A stretch of 52,183 bases of DNA, from positions 1-52,183 of the forward strand of contig VRUI01000030.1 of the NCBI GenBank assembly GCA_019456225.1, given 5' to 3'. Of this stretch, positions 1 to 8,634 are shown piece after piece. The position numbers and the translations under genes were made by a program. The notes below the pieces were generated by a model that was not told where the DNA came from, made no database searches, and saw only the letters and a program-made list of their open reading frames with translations. Source of the stretch: Planctomycetota bacterium. Its GTDB lineage: Bacteria; Planctomycetota; Phycisphaerae; Sedimentisphaerales; Anaerohalosphaeraceae. Within the stretch, counting starts at the first letter, position 1. Every line of letters begins with the position of its first letter.

Positions 1-333
1 GTATTCTTTCGTTTACCGCGTTTTTCCTTACGCTTTAAGTGCAAGCCTTCATTGTGCCAAAGCGTGTAGATACGCTATGATTGACTAATAGGCCCATTCT
101 GTATAATATCTCACATATTCGGCGATAACCGTACTTTCGATGCTTTCTCTTCTGAATCTGATCTTTGAACTGTTCAACTAATTGACTATCTTTCTCAGGC
201 ATCTTCAATTCATACCGCTGAGTACTTCGATTCTGATCAAGGGCTTTACATACTTTACGTTCGCTGTGCCCCAGCTTCTTACAGACGCGGGTTACTTCCT
301 GTCTGCGAGTCGCCGGGGTCAGAAGTTTTTTGC
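1..333 (-). pseudogene. IS3-family transposase OrfB (DDE integrase), partial and frameshifted
   Basis: The minus strand, in the -1 frame relative to orfA, reads LTPATRRQEVTRVCKK and then KHRKYGYRRICEIL, the typical start of an IS3 OrfB (HTH_21 region leading to the rve integrase core). At about position 76-79 one base seems to be missing. The frame runs into a stop, but shifting by one base restores the expected IS3 reading WHNEGLHLKRKEKRGK. OrfB is therefore broken as well as cut by the window edge, and the DDE catalytic core is not visible. The missing base could be a real mutation or a sequencing error. If real, this copy cannot transpose on its own. Confidence 0.7.
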
Positions 334-591
334 TACTTCCTTTAATATGTCCAGGTCAATTGCCTGATTGGCTACGATATTTTTGAGACGGGTATTTTCT
401 TTTTGGAGCTGCTTTAGTTCTTTAACCATCTCCGGACTCATACCTCCATACTTCTGACGCCAGCGGTAATAAGTTTGCTGAGATACTTCGATTTCACGGC
501 AGACTTCCGGGACGCTATTGCCTTTGCCGATGAGCACATCTGCCTGTCTTAGTTTTGCAACGATCTGTGTTTCTGTATAACGTTTTTTCAT
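319..591 (-). CDS. IS3-family transposase OrfA (helix-turn-helix)
   Basis: A 90-residue protein of the transposase_8 (HTH) family that binds the IS ends. An N-terminal HTH (about residues 8-50, including EVCREIEVSQQTYYRWRQKYG) is followed by a leucine-rich helix (about 57-75, ELKQLQKENTRLKNIV) that normally drives OrfA multimerisation. The ATG at 591 is preceded by AGGA about ten bases upstream. The last codons overlap the start of the OrfB frame at an A-AAA-AAC heptamer, so the OrfAB fusion transposase would be made by -1 frameshifting. Length and organisation are ordinary for IS3. OrfA itself looks intact although OrfB does not. Confidence 0.9.
   Translation of the reverse strand: MKKRYTETQIVAKLRQADVLIGKGNSVPEVCREIEVSQQTYYRWRQKYGGMSPEMVKELKQLQKENTRLKNIVANQAIDLDILKEVAKNF
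325..331 (-). promoter_or_regulatory. programmed -1 frameshift heptamer A AAA AAC
   Basis: In the orfA frame the minus strand reads gcA AAA AAC ttc tga. This is a canonical slippery heptamer two codons before the orfA stop, and a -1 shift enters the OrfB frame (SSKKLLTPATRR). IS3-family elements commonly use this arrangement. No downstream stimulatory structure was worked out. Confidence 0.7.
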
Positions 592-631
592 TTTTTCAGA
601 TTCCTGTAATTTTGTTTTGTAGAGGTTGACT

Positions 632-709
632 GTTTTTTCTGCCGTAATCCGCTTTCGCCGCCTTCACCCAGAGTTCAGGTGGCGAAAGAAAGGTGGAGGC
701 AGAAAAAAC
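632..709. repeat. nested inverted repeat between IS end and orfA
   Basis: A perfect 12-base arm GTTTTTTCTGCC (632-643) pairs with GGCAGAAAAAAC (698-709). Inside it, CTTTCGCC (652-659) pairs with GGCGAAAG (681-688). The region can fold as one long two-part stem in the leader of orfA. It may limit transposase translation from read-through transcripts, as seen in some IS leaders, but that role is inferred. Confidence 0.6.
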
Positions 710-784
710 TCTCTGCCGGGTTCGCAGAACTGTGTCTTCGACCACAAAACGGTTAATATTAACTACTTTTTACAGGAAATCTCT

Positions 785-821
785 CATTAAATGTGGACCA
801 ATTTTTGGGGGCAAGACCAAG
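785..821 (-). repeat. IS terminal sequence, copy 1
   Basis: This 37-base end shares 34 positions with the copy at 8699-8735, in the same orientation. Identity stops just beyond the unit on the inner side. It forms the junction with the GH38 gene. Confidence 0.7.
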
Positions 822-2124
822 ATGAAAGGTCGATCATTTTCAAAGTTTCTGCAACCATCTTGTCATATGTAACATTACCGATCTCAATGGCTTGCTGCAG
901 CCGATTTTCAACATCGTCAGCAGTCTTATCCTGTGTAACACCGTTAATAGAGTCGTGTGGATGCGACTGAAGCATATACTTCCATGCTACATCCAGCATG
1001 CCCTTGGGGTATTTAATCCCGTAAGCAGACAGTGCAGCAGCAAGAGGCTCAGCTTTATGAAGCAGAATATTCTGAGCCTTTTTATTTAGCTGCTTAAGAT
1101 AGATACGTGATGACAACGCATTACCCGAACAGTCACACGAAGGCCCATCACGAAGTTCGCCTTTAACAACTCTCAGATCACCCTTATTGACATTGTCATG
1201 CATCGTAGCAGCATATTCTTCCATCCGGCAATTCACAAATTCACGGTCTTCATAAATCTCATTCAGGTCTTTGAGCATATTGCTCAACTCAGGATGTGGA
1301 GTAGAAAAATCAGTACCGTTCAAAAACAACCTGTGATCATCAACCACGCTGGCATCGGTAGCGGTCCATGCAGCGTCCATTCCCTTTTTAAGCAGTGAGC
1401 GGTCATAGCCCTTTTTAGAATCGATTATAAAGAAATCTTCATCGCAGTTTTCGCTATCGGCATTATGCATCACCACACCCGAAAGACCGGGACTGTACTT
1501 AAACTTATCGCTTATGCAGTTCATACCGTATTTGGTATACAGGAACGCATTGAAATAAAAGTTAGCTCTTGCATGTTCGCCAAGCCTGCTCGTAAGCACC
1601 TGTGTACCGTCCGGCCCTTGCCACATAAACTCACTTTGCGGAGCACGTTCCTCCGACACCTTTTTCGCGCAGATTATAAAATCAATTCCAAAACCATCAT
1701 ATATTTGCGGAAACTGAGCAGTCTGCCCCCAGCCGAATGAATTATACCCAACCTTTTGCCAGTCCCCATACCGCTGAGAAACCCTGATTCCCTTTAAAAG
1801 ATTACGCACAAGACACTCACCATCAAGCGGATAAAGATCCGGCAAGCTGTACCACGGCCCCACAGCGATTCTGCCATCTTTTATATGTTTCGTAACTCTT
1901 TCTCTATCCTGCGGCATTACCTCAAGATAATCCTCTATCGGGGCAACCTGGCCATCCAGAAGAAAACATTTGTATTCTGGATCAGTATCGAGAGTATAAA
2001 GCATCTCTTCCATAAATTCGATGAGAAGCACTCTGTTTTTCCACAGCGGGTAGCGCCACTCCCTGTCCCAGTGTGTGTGGGGAATAACATATGCCTTTTG
2101 CGATTTGTCTTGTTTCTTTTTCAT
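787..2124 (-). pseudogene. GH38 alpha-mannosidase-like protein, 3' end removed by IS insertion
   Basis: 445 residues matching the N-terminal catalytic domain and helical middle domain of GH38. HTHWDREW (about residues 16-23) is the first metal-site motif, and QSHPHDSINGVTQDKTADDV (about 388-407) is the middle-domain metal/active-site motif. The nucleophile region reads YNSFGWGQTAQFPQI, where GH38 enzymes normally have DSFG, so the catalytic Asp is Asn here. Full GH38 proteins are about 800-1000 residues, and the C-terminal beta domains are absent. The last residues (SWSCPQKLVHI) are encoded by the IS end, showing the truncation directly. It lies 9 bases after the HAD gene, as the last gene of a four-gene carbohydrate operon. 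The product is probably nonfunctional. Confidence 0.8.
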
Positions 2125-2133
2125 AATTTTAAC

Positions 2134-3102
2134 CTACGAGATTATGTTTTTAATTTCTTCAAAGTTTGCACAATAATAATTACACAAACCCTTAGTCCCG
2201 CTTTCAATAATATTGCCGCCGGAAATACCAATCGTCGGAAAACCTGCAAGCCGTATCGAACAGACCCCTGCCCCGCTGTCTTCAATACCTGCAACATGGT
2301 TGCGGTCAGCAAAATCGATCCCGCACCCAACACGACAGGCCTCGGCATAAAGCCATGGATGAGGCTTAGGCGACAGTTCACCCAAAGTACCAACAGCCCC
2401 TTGTCTGAGCGGAAAACCAGCTGTGATAATAACATCATAAAAATCTTCAGGGGCGCCCATGCCGAGTGTTTTAAAAGCCGAAAGAATCTCCGGGTACGCT
2501 TTTTCATAAAGCCCGGATGTAATCAGGCCGATCTTAACTTTCATATCTTTTAATTGTAAAAGAAAATCCTTGATCCCCTCGGTCGGAGTAAAGGCATTCT
2601 TACGCCCACGCCCTTCCATAATCTCATCCATTTCAAAATGAGTATGCTTAAAATAGTACTCCCGAGCATCTTCTATGGACTTGTCCGGGCAATATTTATC
2701 GATACAATATTTAAGATGTTCAGAAACGCTGTGTCCTGATACAAAAGGTATGTCCGAATCTTCCAGTTCAAATTTCGAATTATCAAGCAGAGATGCCGTA
2801 GTCTTCTGTATTATCCAAATCCAAAACTCTTCACTTCGTACAGTCGTACCATCCAGATCCATCAAGACCGCTTTAACAGGCTTCTGCAATTCAACAGGAT
2901 GAACCGGATAGTAAGCCGGATACCCCATGCTCGAAAGTACATAAGCCAGCATAGAATCGGCAAAAGAGATAAACTCAACTTTGCCGTCACCAGTTTTAAA
3001 GATGGACTGAACACCGTTTTTACCAGTTTCATAAAAACCATCACTGCACTGATCAATAATAACGAAATCCTGACCTATGTCAGGTCCCTCTAAAAAATCC
3101 AT
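2134..3102 (-). CDS. HAD-superfamily phosphatase (beta-phosphoglucomutase-like) with N-terminal extension
   Basis: About 322 residues. The HAD motifs are in order: motif I DLDGT (about residue 80), motif II LITSG, motif III lysine in LSPKPHPW, motif IV GIEDSGAG. This matches the subfamily of beta-phosphoglucomutases and sugar-phosphate phosphatases, so a phosphorylated sugar substrate is likely but not specified. About 75 residues precede the HAD core and are not recognised. The start was placed at the ATG at 3102, 10 bases after the upstream stop, because the longer frame would overlap the upstream gene by 50 bases. It sits between a URO-D-fold gene and a GH38 gene, probably on one mRNA. Confidence 0.8.
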   Translation of the reverse strand: MDFLEGPDIGQDFVIIDQCSDGFYETGKNGVQSIFKTGDGKVEFISFADSMLAYVLSSMGYPAYYPVHPVELQKPVKAVLMDLDGTTVRSEEFWIWIIQKTTASLLDNSKFELEDSDIPFVSGHSVSEHLKYCIDKYCPDKSIEDAREYYFKHTHFEMDEIMEGRGRKNAFTPTEGIKDFLLQLKDMKVKIGLITSGLYEKAYPEILSAFKTLGMGAPEDFYDVIITAGFPLRQGAVGTLGELSPKPHPWLYAEACRVGCGIDFADRNHVAGIEDSGAGVCSIRLAGFPTIGISGGNIIESGTKGLCNYYCANFEEIKNIIS

Positions 3103-3112
3103 ACTTGTTCTT

Positions 3113-4165
3113 TCATATTTTGCTTTCAGATACTTTACCTGCACCGTACATCGCCCTGGCATTGGCAGCCGGAATAGAATTAGTCAGAATATTACATGTA
3201 CTAAGGATGTGGCCACCGTCTTTTCCAATATTCTCACAGAGCCAGTTAGCCCGCTCAGCCACTTCTTCCGGAGTCCCAAAGGTCATCAGATGATCCAAAT
3301 CCATATTGCCCATGAGGCATACCTCATCACCATACTCACGTTTGACTTCGGCAATGTTCATACCCGCACTAGGCTGAAGCGATTGAAGTCCATCGAAACC
3401 ACATTCAACAATTTGCGAAAGTGCCTTACGGATATCGCCATCAGTATGCAGAAAGATCGGAACGTCTTTGTGAGCCTTGATCGCTGCGATCATCTTTTTG
3501 TGAAATGGCCAGCCCAACTCGTCCATGAAATGGGGAGGCAAAAACAACCCGGAGTTAAAAGCAATGTCATCGGTGATCATGATCGCATCGGCGCCATGAT
3601 CAATAAAAATACAGGCGCGAGAAATCTCATAGTCAACCACTTTTGCTGTCACGCTTTTGATATTCTCCGTTTCGGTCATCGCCCAGACCATATAATCCTC
3701 AGTCCCGAGCATCCAGTCAAGAGAACTAACCGGCCCCATTACCTGGGCAAAAATAAACAGGTCACTGTTAGCCACGAACCAATCGAGATTATCGGTAAGG
3801 CATGTCGATGGGTCAGGGGCTTGGTAGTCTCCGGCCTTGCTAATATCTTCAATGGCCTTCTTGTGAAGGTGTGAACTGCCATTGGCAATAACATGCTCAT
3901 CGCCAAGCACACTGCGGAAGACCGGCCCTATAGGATCCTGCCCCACCTCTTCCATAGGGAACTGATGAATATTAACCAAATCACAACCTAGCTCATTAAT
4001 AGCAGCCAACAAACGCTCATTGCCATCGAGAGACGCAAATCGCTCATTTCCGATCAGATTGCGTACCAATTCTCCCTCAATCGCCAACTCACCGCGCGGC
4101 ACACGATCGGACTTCTCGTGCCGTATAGCTGCCCTTACTCGCTCTTTCTTTGTAAATCTAATCAT
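3113..4165 (-). CDS. uroporphyrinogen decarboxylase (URO-D/MtaA)-fold protein
   Basis: 350 residues with the URO-D fold shared by uroporphyrinogen decarboxylase and corrinoid-dependent methyltransferases of the MtaA/CmuA type. It opens with FTKKERVRAAIRHEKSDRVP, typical of these non-heme paralogues. Where MtaA-like enzymes and the two other URO-D proteins of this window have an H-x-C-G metal motif (HSCG), this one reads HTDGD. The thiol is replaced by Asp, while a C-terminal Cys (STCNIL) is kept. No corrinoid protein is encoded nearby, so methyl transfer is unproven. It is flanked by GH95-like and HAD genes in the same direction (61 and 10 bases away), suggesting a role in catabolism of a modified sugar. 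Substrate unknown. Confidence 0.8.
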   Translation of the reverse strand: MIRFTKKERVRAAIRHEKSDRVPRGELAIEGELVRNLIGNERFASLDGNERLLAAINELGCDLVNIHQFPMEEVGQDPIGPVFRSVLGDEHVIANGSSHLHKKAIEDISKAGDYQAPDPSTCLTDNLDWFVANSDLFIFAQVMGPVSSLDWMLGTEDYMVWAMTETENIKSVTAKVVDYEISRACIFIDHGADAIMITDDIAFNSGLFLPPHFMDELGWPFHKKMIAAIKAHKDVPIFLHTDGDIRKALSQIVECGFDGLQSLQPSAGMNIAEVKREYGDEVCLMGNMDLDHLMTFGTPEEVAERANWLCENIGKDGGHILSTCNILTNSIPAANARAMYGAGKVSESKI

Positions 4166-4226
4166 TAATAAATACTCGTCACCTTCATCTCGTTATAACT
4201 TATCGCTCTTTTCATATACAGCCGGC

Positions 4227-7200
4227 TTATTTATTCAAATATGTAAAACGAACCTCGCTAAGGCCAAACTTCGGCCCACCCCAGTTACCCACTCCAACAG
4301 TAGGATCAGCTGAAAGCCTAACATAACGAGCCCTTACGCCCTCAAAAGCAATAGGGCTGTTTTCCCCGTCGTCCAGATTCGTAGCGGGCATCCATTGCTT
4401 TCCGCTGGCTCTTGCTAAACGGAAAGGATAGCCATCTGCCTTTAATGATTTCCACTGGACTCCGTCTACCGAGTACTCGATCGCAACATCCCGCATACCG
4501 CTAGCGGTTCCACCTGACCACCCCAGAGCACGATAGTCGTCAGGGCAGTTATAGTTCCATATCCACATCTCATCAAGCAAGTACACCCGTCCAAAGTCAA
4601 AACGAAGCATGGAATCCTTACCACCTTTATCCATCTGATACATTCCGACCTGATAAGGGTTAGCGCGATGCAGTGACGTAACATCCGGTCCATCTATCCC
4701 GCCGGCCCCAACAAGACAATCCGGCGAGTTCTTCCAGCCCTTATGACCCCAGCCGCCAGTCTTACCTGCCGAAACGACATCCACCCCGCCAATCACATTA
4801 TTGTTAAGCACATAGACTAAAACAGAACACTCAAGACTCACACCTTCGACCCTGGCTTGAACATCAATAGTCGTCCATCCGCTTGCCGCACCGGTGATCT
4901 TGCCGTCGATGCTAACCTTTGCTATCTTCGAATCGCGACTCTTAAAACTGCACTTATCCGTACTGCTGCGACGACTCTCATCGGCATAGACAACATCGAT
5001 AGCAAGCTGCGTGCTTCGATTTTCTGGAGTAAGCAAAGCATCCAACGCCGCATCCGTATACTTTAGCCCCTCGCCTGCCTTATCATCAACAACAGGTACA
5101 AGCATTACAGGCCAATTCTTTATTTTTTTCTTGACTTTCTTGCCTGCTGTCACCCTGTAAACACCGCCCGCTGATGTATCCCATTCGTAAACATCGGATT
5201 TTCGCCGAACCTTAACAACCTTGCCGCGACCATTACTAATCTTTTCGACTATGATTGAACGTCCATCCCAGCAGCTCTCCATGCGGCATTTCCCGCCCTG
5301 CTCCGAAAGAATTTCTACTTGAGCAACTTTGCCGTCTTTCAGCTCACCGGAAACAAGAAACGCCCCTGCCACACGCAAACGATTAAAAGAAGCATCCCGG
5401 TCCTCCGGCCAGACATCAAAGACCTTTAGCACCCCGCCATGAGCATGGGCCAGCATCGTATTGATAAACTCAATCCCTCCAACCCCTTCAAAAGAGTGGT
5501 CCGCATTAATAAATGTGTTATTACGGCGAACAACCTCATGAGGTCCGCTACCGCTGGTTATACGCTTTTTGAACAAATCCAGTAATTCCTCACCTGGCCA
5601 ATCGGCTCGTACAGCTTGAGAAAAAATACGGGAAAACGCATTGCCCTGATTCCATGACCCGAGATAACTTAGAGTATTACGAGCAATGATGCGATTTTTT
5701 TCCTGTTCACCTTCATCAAGTGAACCGCCCGGATAGACATGGTCAAGCACTACTGGGTTGTCTGCAACACCAAAAATCGACACTTCCATGCGATTTTCAC
5801 TCTCTGTAAAGCAAGGGTTGCCATTAACGACCCTCACTGGATAATCGCTCAGGAGACCCAGATATTTTTGCCACAAGTCCCGGCGACCATTATCTACGCC
5901 CATCTCCTTACTGAAACTTATCGCAAATTTCAGAACTCTACGAACATAGCTTAGTGTAGGCCCGGGATTGAGATCACCGGGATCACGCTCACGTGCGGCA
6001 CCTTTAATAACATACCGCCCGGTATCGTCAAGGACAAGGTTATCTTCCCAGAAGTCCATTAGCTCAAGAACAAAAGGAAAAGTATACTCTTCACGAAAAC
6101 TTCTGTCCCCATAAAAATCGTTGTGCCAAAGCAACGACATCGCAGCCAGGGATGCATTGCTCTTTTGCCCTATAGCATCGCCATTAAGCCCGTGCACGCA
6201 AACGCCCCAAGGTCCGATCATAACCGGCATCACGATCCCTTTGGTCCCCAGCTCTTTTGCTAAACGTCGACCGGACGGAATGTAATCGACACAGACCCGG
6301 GCATACGGCAGTACCATTTCACCGCGGTTAGCCGAAAACAGACTCCAGAACGGAGCCTCGCCATTGTAGTTCATTGTGTAGTTTCCACCCCATATAGGTT
6401 TTGGACTGGTTGTCCATCCACCTGCCAGCCCAGGGGCAACACGACTATCCGGATCGATCGAACAGCCAAGGACATACAACGCACCATAGTAGTAACATTC
6501 TATTACAGGATCAGAAATATCAATCCACGATTTCAGCCAATAATCCTGCCACCATGCGGCATGTTCAGCCATCAGTCCGTCAATGGTGTTAAAATCAACA
6601 CCTTTCAATCCGTCGATTGCATCCTCAAAGTGCTTATACTCATCCTTACCGCCGCTGGCACTAAATACCAGCATAACCGGATCGCCTGGCTCGATAGTAA
6701 ATGACAAATTAGCCTCTATCTTTCGAGAATACTTAGTCCGTACATTCTTACCACCCAAAACCCTTAACGCAGCGGCAGTATTAAAATATACATGACTGGA
6801 GTGCTCTTTGCGTAACCATACGGTCCTGTCATCATAAGAACCCTCAATAATGAAATCGTTCCTATCATTATCTGCCCCCAACTGCACATCAACTGAAGTA
6901 CTGCCGCCCTCAGCCTTGAGTTCAAGAACGATCAGATCTTTCTGCGCAAGCGCCACACTGCGAACATGGAGCGTCCCATCAGTTAATGGTAAAGTGCTGC
7001 GGATTTCCGCTTTCGCCATGTCCTGTACATGTTGAAAACCGTCTGGATGTGAAGCTGGATTATTAACCATCAACTTTAGCCTGCAGAAACGAGCCGGAAT
7101 TATTGAAGTGTTTGAAAACCTCCAGTTCTGCCGCAATATGCCCGCCCAGAAATCGGGCTTAGTAACGTAATAATTAACTACGCGATGTGTTCCATCCATA

Positions 7201-7418
7201 GCCAGCGTCAATTTGCCACCTCCGCAGATTGGTGCATCCGGAATAGTATTCACATTTGCAAGCGACGGTACCGGCTTATCGTATACCGACAAATAACCTG
7301 TAAGCTTAGCACTCAATTCGTCCCATTGCTGATCACCTTCTACAACAGAAAAACTGCATAAACAAACTGCGGCAACCGCCACTACAACCCAATTTCTAAA
7401 ACTCATTTTATTCTGCAT
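4227..7418 (-). CDS. secreted GH95-like glycoside hydrolase with Ig-like and F5/8-type C domains
   Basis: About 1063 residues. The start was set at the ATG at 7418 because GAAGGAG stands 8 bases before it. The signal peptide follows at once (RNWVVVAVAAVCLCSFSVVEG). Next come an N-terminal beta-sandwich (to about residue 290) and an (alpha/alpha)6-barrel-like catalytic region (about 300-700, with YYYGALYVLGCSIDPDS and GGNYTMNYNGEAPFW), resembling GH95 alpha-L-fucosidases and related GH-L enzymes. A bacterial Ig-like (BIG2) domain spans about 790-875, and a discoidin (F5/8 type C) carbohydrate-binding domain fills the C-terminus (about 885-1063). It is the first gene of the operon with URO-D, HAD and GH38 genes. 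The family call rests on motif resemblance; the exact substrate (fucoside or another glycan) is open. Confidence 0.7.
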   Translation of the reverse strand: MQNKMSFRNWVVVAVAAVCLCSFSVVEGDQQWDELSAKLTGYLSVYDKPVPSLANVNTIPDAPICGGGKLTLAMDGTHRVVNYYVTKPDFWAGILRQNWRFSNTSIIPARFCRLKLMVNNPASHPDGFQHVQDMAKAEIRSTLPLTDGTLHVRSVALAQKDLIVLELKAEGGSTSVDVQLGADNDRNDFIIEGSYDDRTVWLRKEHSSHVYFNTAAALRVLGGKNVRTKYSRKIEANLSFTIEPGDPVMLVFSASGGKDEYKHFEDAIDGLKGVDFNTIDGLMAEHAAWWQDYWLKSWIDISDPVIECYYYGALYVLGCSIDPDSRVAPGLAGGWTTSPKPIWGGNYTMNYNGEAPFWSLFSANRGEMVLPYARVCVDYIPSGRRLAKELGTKGIVMPVMIGPWGVCVHGLNGDAIGQKSNASLAAMSLLWHNDFYGDRSFREEYTFPFVLELMDFWEDNLVLDDTGRYVIKGAARERDPGDLNPGPTLSYVRRVLKFAISFSKEMGVDNGRRDLWQKYLGLLSDYPVRVVNGNPCFTESENRMEVSIFGVADNPVVLDHVYPGGSLDEGEQEKNRIIARNTLSYLGSWNQGNAFSRIFSQAVRADWPGEELLDLFKKRITSGSGPHEVVRRNNTFINADHSFEGVGGIEFINTMLAHAHGGVLKVFDVWPEDRDASFNRLRVAGAFLVSGELKDGKVAQVEILSEQGGKCRMESCWDGRSIIVEKISNGRGKVVKVRRKSDVYEWDTSAGGVYRVTAGKKVKKKIKNWPVMLVPVVDDKAGEGLKYTDAALDALLTPENRSTQLAIDVVYADESRRSSTDKCSFKSRDSKIAKVSIDGKITGAASGWTTIDVQARVEGVSLECSVLVYVLNNNVIGGVDVVSAGKTGGWGHKGWKNSPDCLVGAGGIDGPDVTSLHRANPYQVGMYQMDKGGKDSMLRFDFGRVYLLDEMWIWNYNCPDDYRALGWSGGTASGMRDVAIEYSVDGVQWKSLKADGYPFRLARASGKQWMPATNLDDGENSPIAFEGVRARYVRLSADPTVGVGNWGGPKFGLSEVRFTYLNK

Positions 7419-7461
7419 GTTCATAGCTCCTTCTACCATTTCTTAGTCTTGAACTGATTCA

Positions 7462-7735
7462 TTACATCAAGCCTTGCTTCGACAACGGGTAATGTTCAAG
7501 GTACTTTGTAAATCCTGCCCAATTCATCTTACGCTTTTGGCTACGCCTGTTCAACCATTCAGTTTGTAAAACTTTGCGATACTGACATAGTTTTCGCTGA
7601 CGCCGTAGTACTGTATTTGGCCTCGCAGTTTCGCTGCAAGGATCTTACACCAGTCTTTGATTTTGACCAGATTTCTAATCACTTTCAGCCAATCATTCAT
7701 CTCTCTGCATTTCGCAGAGAACCACACTTTTAATA
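7462..7735 (-). pseudogene. C-terminal remnant of a group II intron-type reverse transcriptase
   Basis: The minus strand encodes NDWLKVIRNLVKIKDW, then KLRGQIQYYGVSENY. After a frameshift near 7551-7565 it continues WLNRRSQKRKMNWAGFTKYL and EHYPL before a stop at 7462. This order (NxWLK, LRGHxxYYGVSGN, WLNRRSQKxSxNW, YLExYPLP) is the signature of the maturase/thumb end of group II intron RTs. The catalytic YADD domain and any intron RNA domain V are absent, so it is a dead 3' fragment. It lies just upstream of the GH95-like operon, at the edge of a mobile-DNA scar. Confidence 0.75.
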
Positions 7736-8370
7736 AGTATACAGGCTATTATGATCTTCGTATAATATTGTAATTATCTCATAAATCACTAACTAAAGCA
7801 CCCCCATTTCACGCACACATTTCCCCACATTGCGCACAACTCCACACTAAGGCAATTTAGCAGGCACACCCAAAAGATTCGCATCCGGAGTGAAAACATC
7901 TTCATCAAATTTCAAATAACTCAGGCTAATGCACTAGGCAGCACCATAGTTTTGCTGGAAGTTAGCCGTAGTTTGGCCGGAAGCAATACAGCTATCGATA
8001 AGCAAAATAAGTAATGAGCATGGTTTATAATTTCTGCTTCATAGTACGAAAATACTAATATATCGGCATATAACTTACAATGTCGTTCTTCCGAACGCTA
8101 TTTATTTCTATATTTGAAAAGAGTTTATGAAAAGTTAATTTTTCTACCCTACGGCCATCACTCTTGTGTTTGGGTTCTATGTTTGCACTCTCCCCCTGCG
8201 TCCCAATTGCGTCCACCATCTGTTTAGAACCTCATACTTTTGACCTGATCAGAATCTTTTTCACTTTCTTCTCCGGTGAAAATTTACTCTGAGCTATGGC
8301 AAACCATGGGGAACCGTGGGGTATGTGCCCCTATTAACGGCATTAAAAAGGCAATACCAGAGGTACTGAG
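7736..8370. other. gene-poor stretch, no intact gene seen
   Basis: AT-rich sequence with stops in all frames. On the minus strand a 54-codon frame (about 8217-8054) begins MVDAIGTQGESANIEPKHKS. It looks faintly like the variable tail of a tyrosine integrase, but nothing diagnostic is present. No repeat, RNA gene or terminator was recognised until the tRNA-like fragment at 8371. Confidence 0.5.
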
Positions 8371-8426
8371 TAGGTTTAGGTCCTGGTGCCCTTCGGGGCA
8401 TGTGGGTTCGACTCCCTTCACCCGCA
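8371..8426 (+). tRNA. partial tRNA-Leu (UAG), 3' half only; probable attachment site
   Basis: The anticodon loop TTTAGGT (8375-8381, anticodon TAG) is followed by the stem strand CCTGG. Next is a long variable arm that forms a perfect hairpin (TGCCC-TTCG-GGGCA, 8387-8400), as in class II tRNAs. A T-arm with GTTCGA and the acceptor strand CACCCGC plus discriminator A complete the fragment. The matching 5' acceptor GCGGGTG and the D arm are missing upstream. Identity starts about at the anticodon stem-loop, a classic crossover point for tyrosine integrases, so this is best read as an att duplicate left by an integrated element. One mismatch in the T stem fits a non-functional copy. Confidence 0.7.
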
Positions 8427-8439
8427 ATCCTTTACCAGT

Positions 8440-8482
8440 AAGGACTTACAGCAGTTTTCACTGTTTTGTAAGTCCTTTTTTT
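8440..8482 (+). terminator. rho-independent terminator after the tRNA-Leu fragment
   Basis: An 11-base stem AAGGACTTACA (8440-8450) / TGTAAGTCCTT (8467-8477) is followed by a T run to 8482. It lies 13 bases after the tRNA fragment and probably belonged to the original tRNA transcription unit. Confidence 0.8.
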
Positions 8483-8634
8483 ATGGGCTTATGGCGCAAA
8501 TCCGGTGAAAAAATTGTCTCACTTTTAATCCTATATTCTTTTTTTCAGAAATATTTGCAAAGTGATTAGTCCAGCGGTATCCTCTAAATATATAGGCGAT
8601 CTAATCGCCCTGGTTTATATTTTGAGAATAAGTT

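Larger units (their letters stand above)
1..821 (-). mobile_element. IS3-family insertion sequence, 5' portion
   Basis: The element carries an orfA/orfB pair read leftward. Its outer end is taken at about 821, where the minus strand begins TGGTCTTGCCCCC, the usual TG-type IS end. A 37-base copy of this end recurs at 8699-8735 with three differences, which supports it as an element terminus. The distal end lies outside the window, so length and target duplication cannot be read. The insertion sits inside a GH38 gene and supplies the last codons of that gene's open frame. Confidence 0.8.

Noticed and set aside
1885-2553. 222-codon plus-strand frame
   Set aside because: Antisense to the GH38 and HAD genes, whose motifs are clear on the other strand.
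8276-8569. 97-codon plus-strand frame
   Set aside because: It runs through the tRNA-Leu fragment and the terminator, and its translation has no protein-like features.
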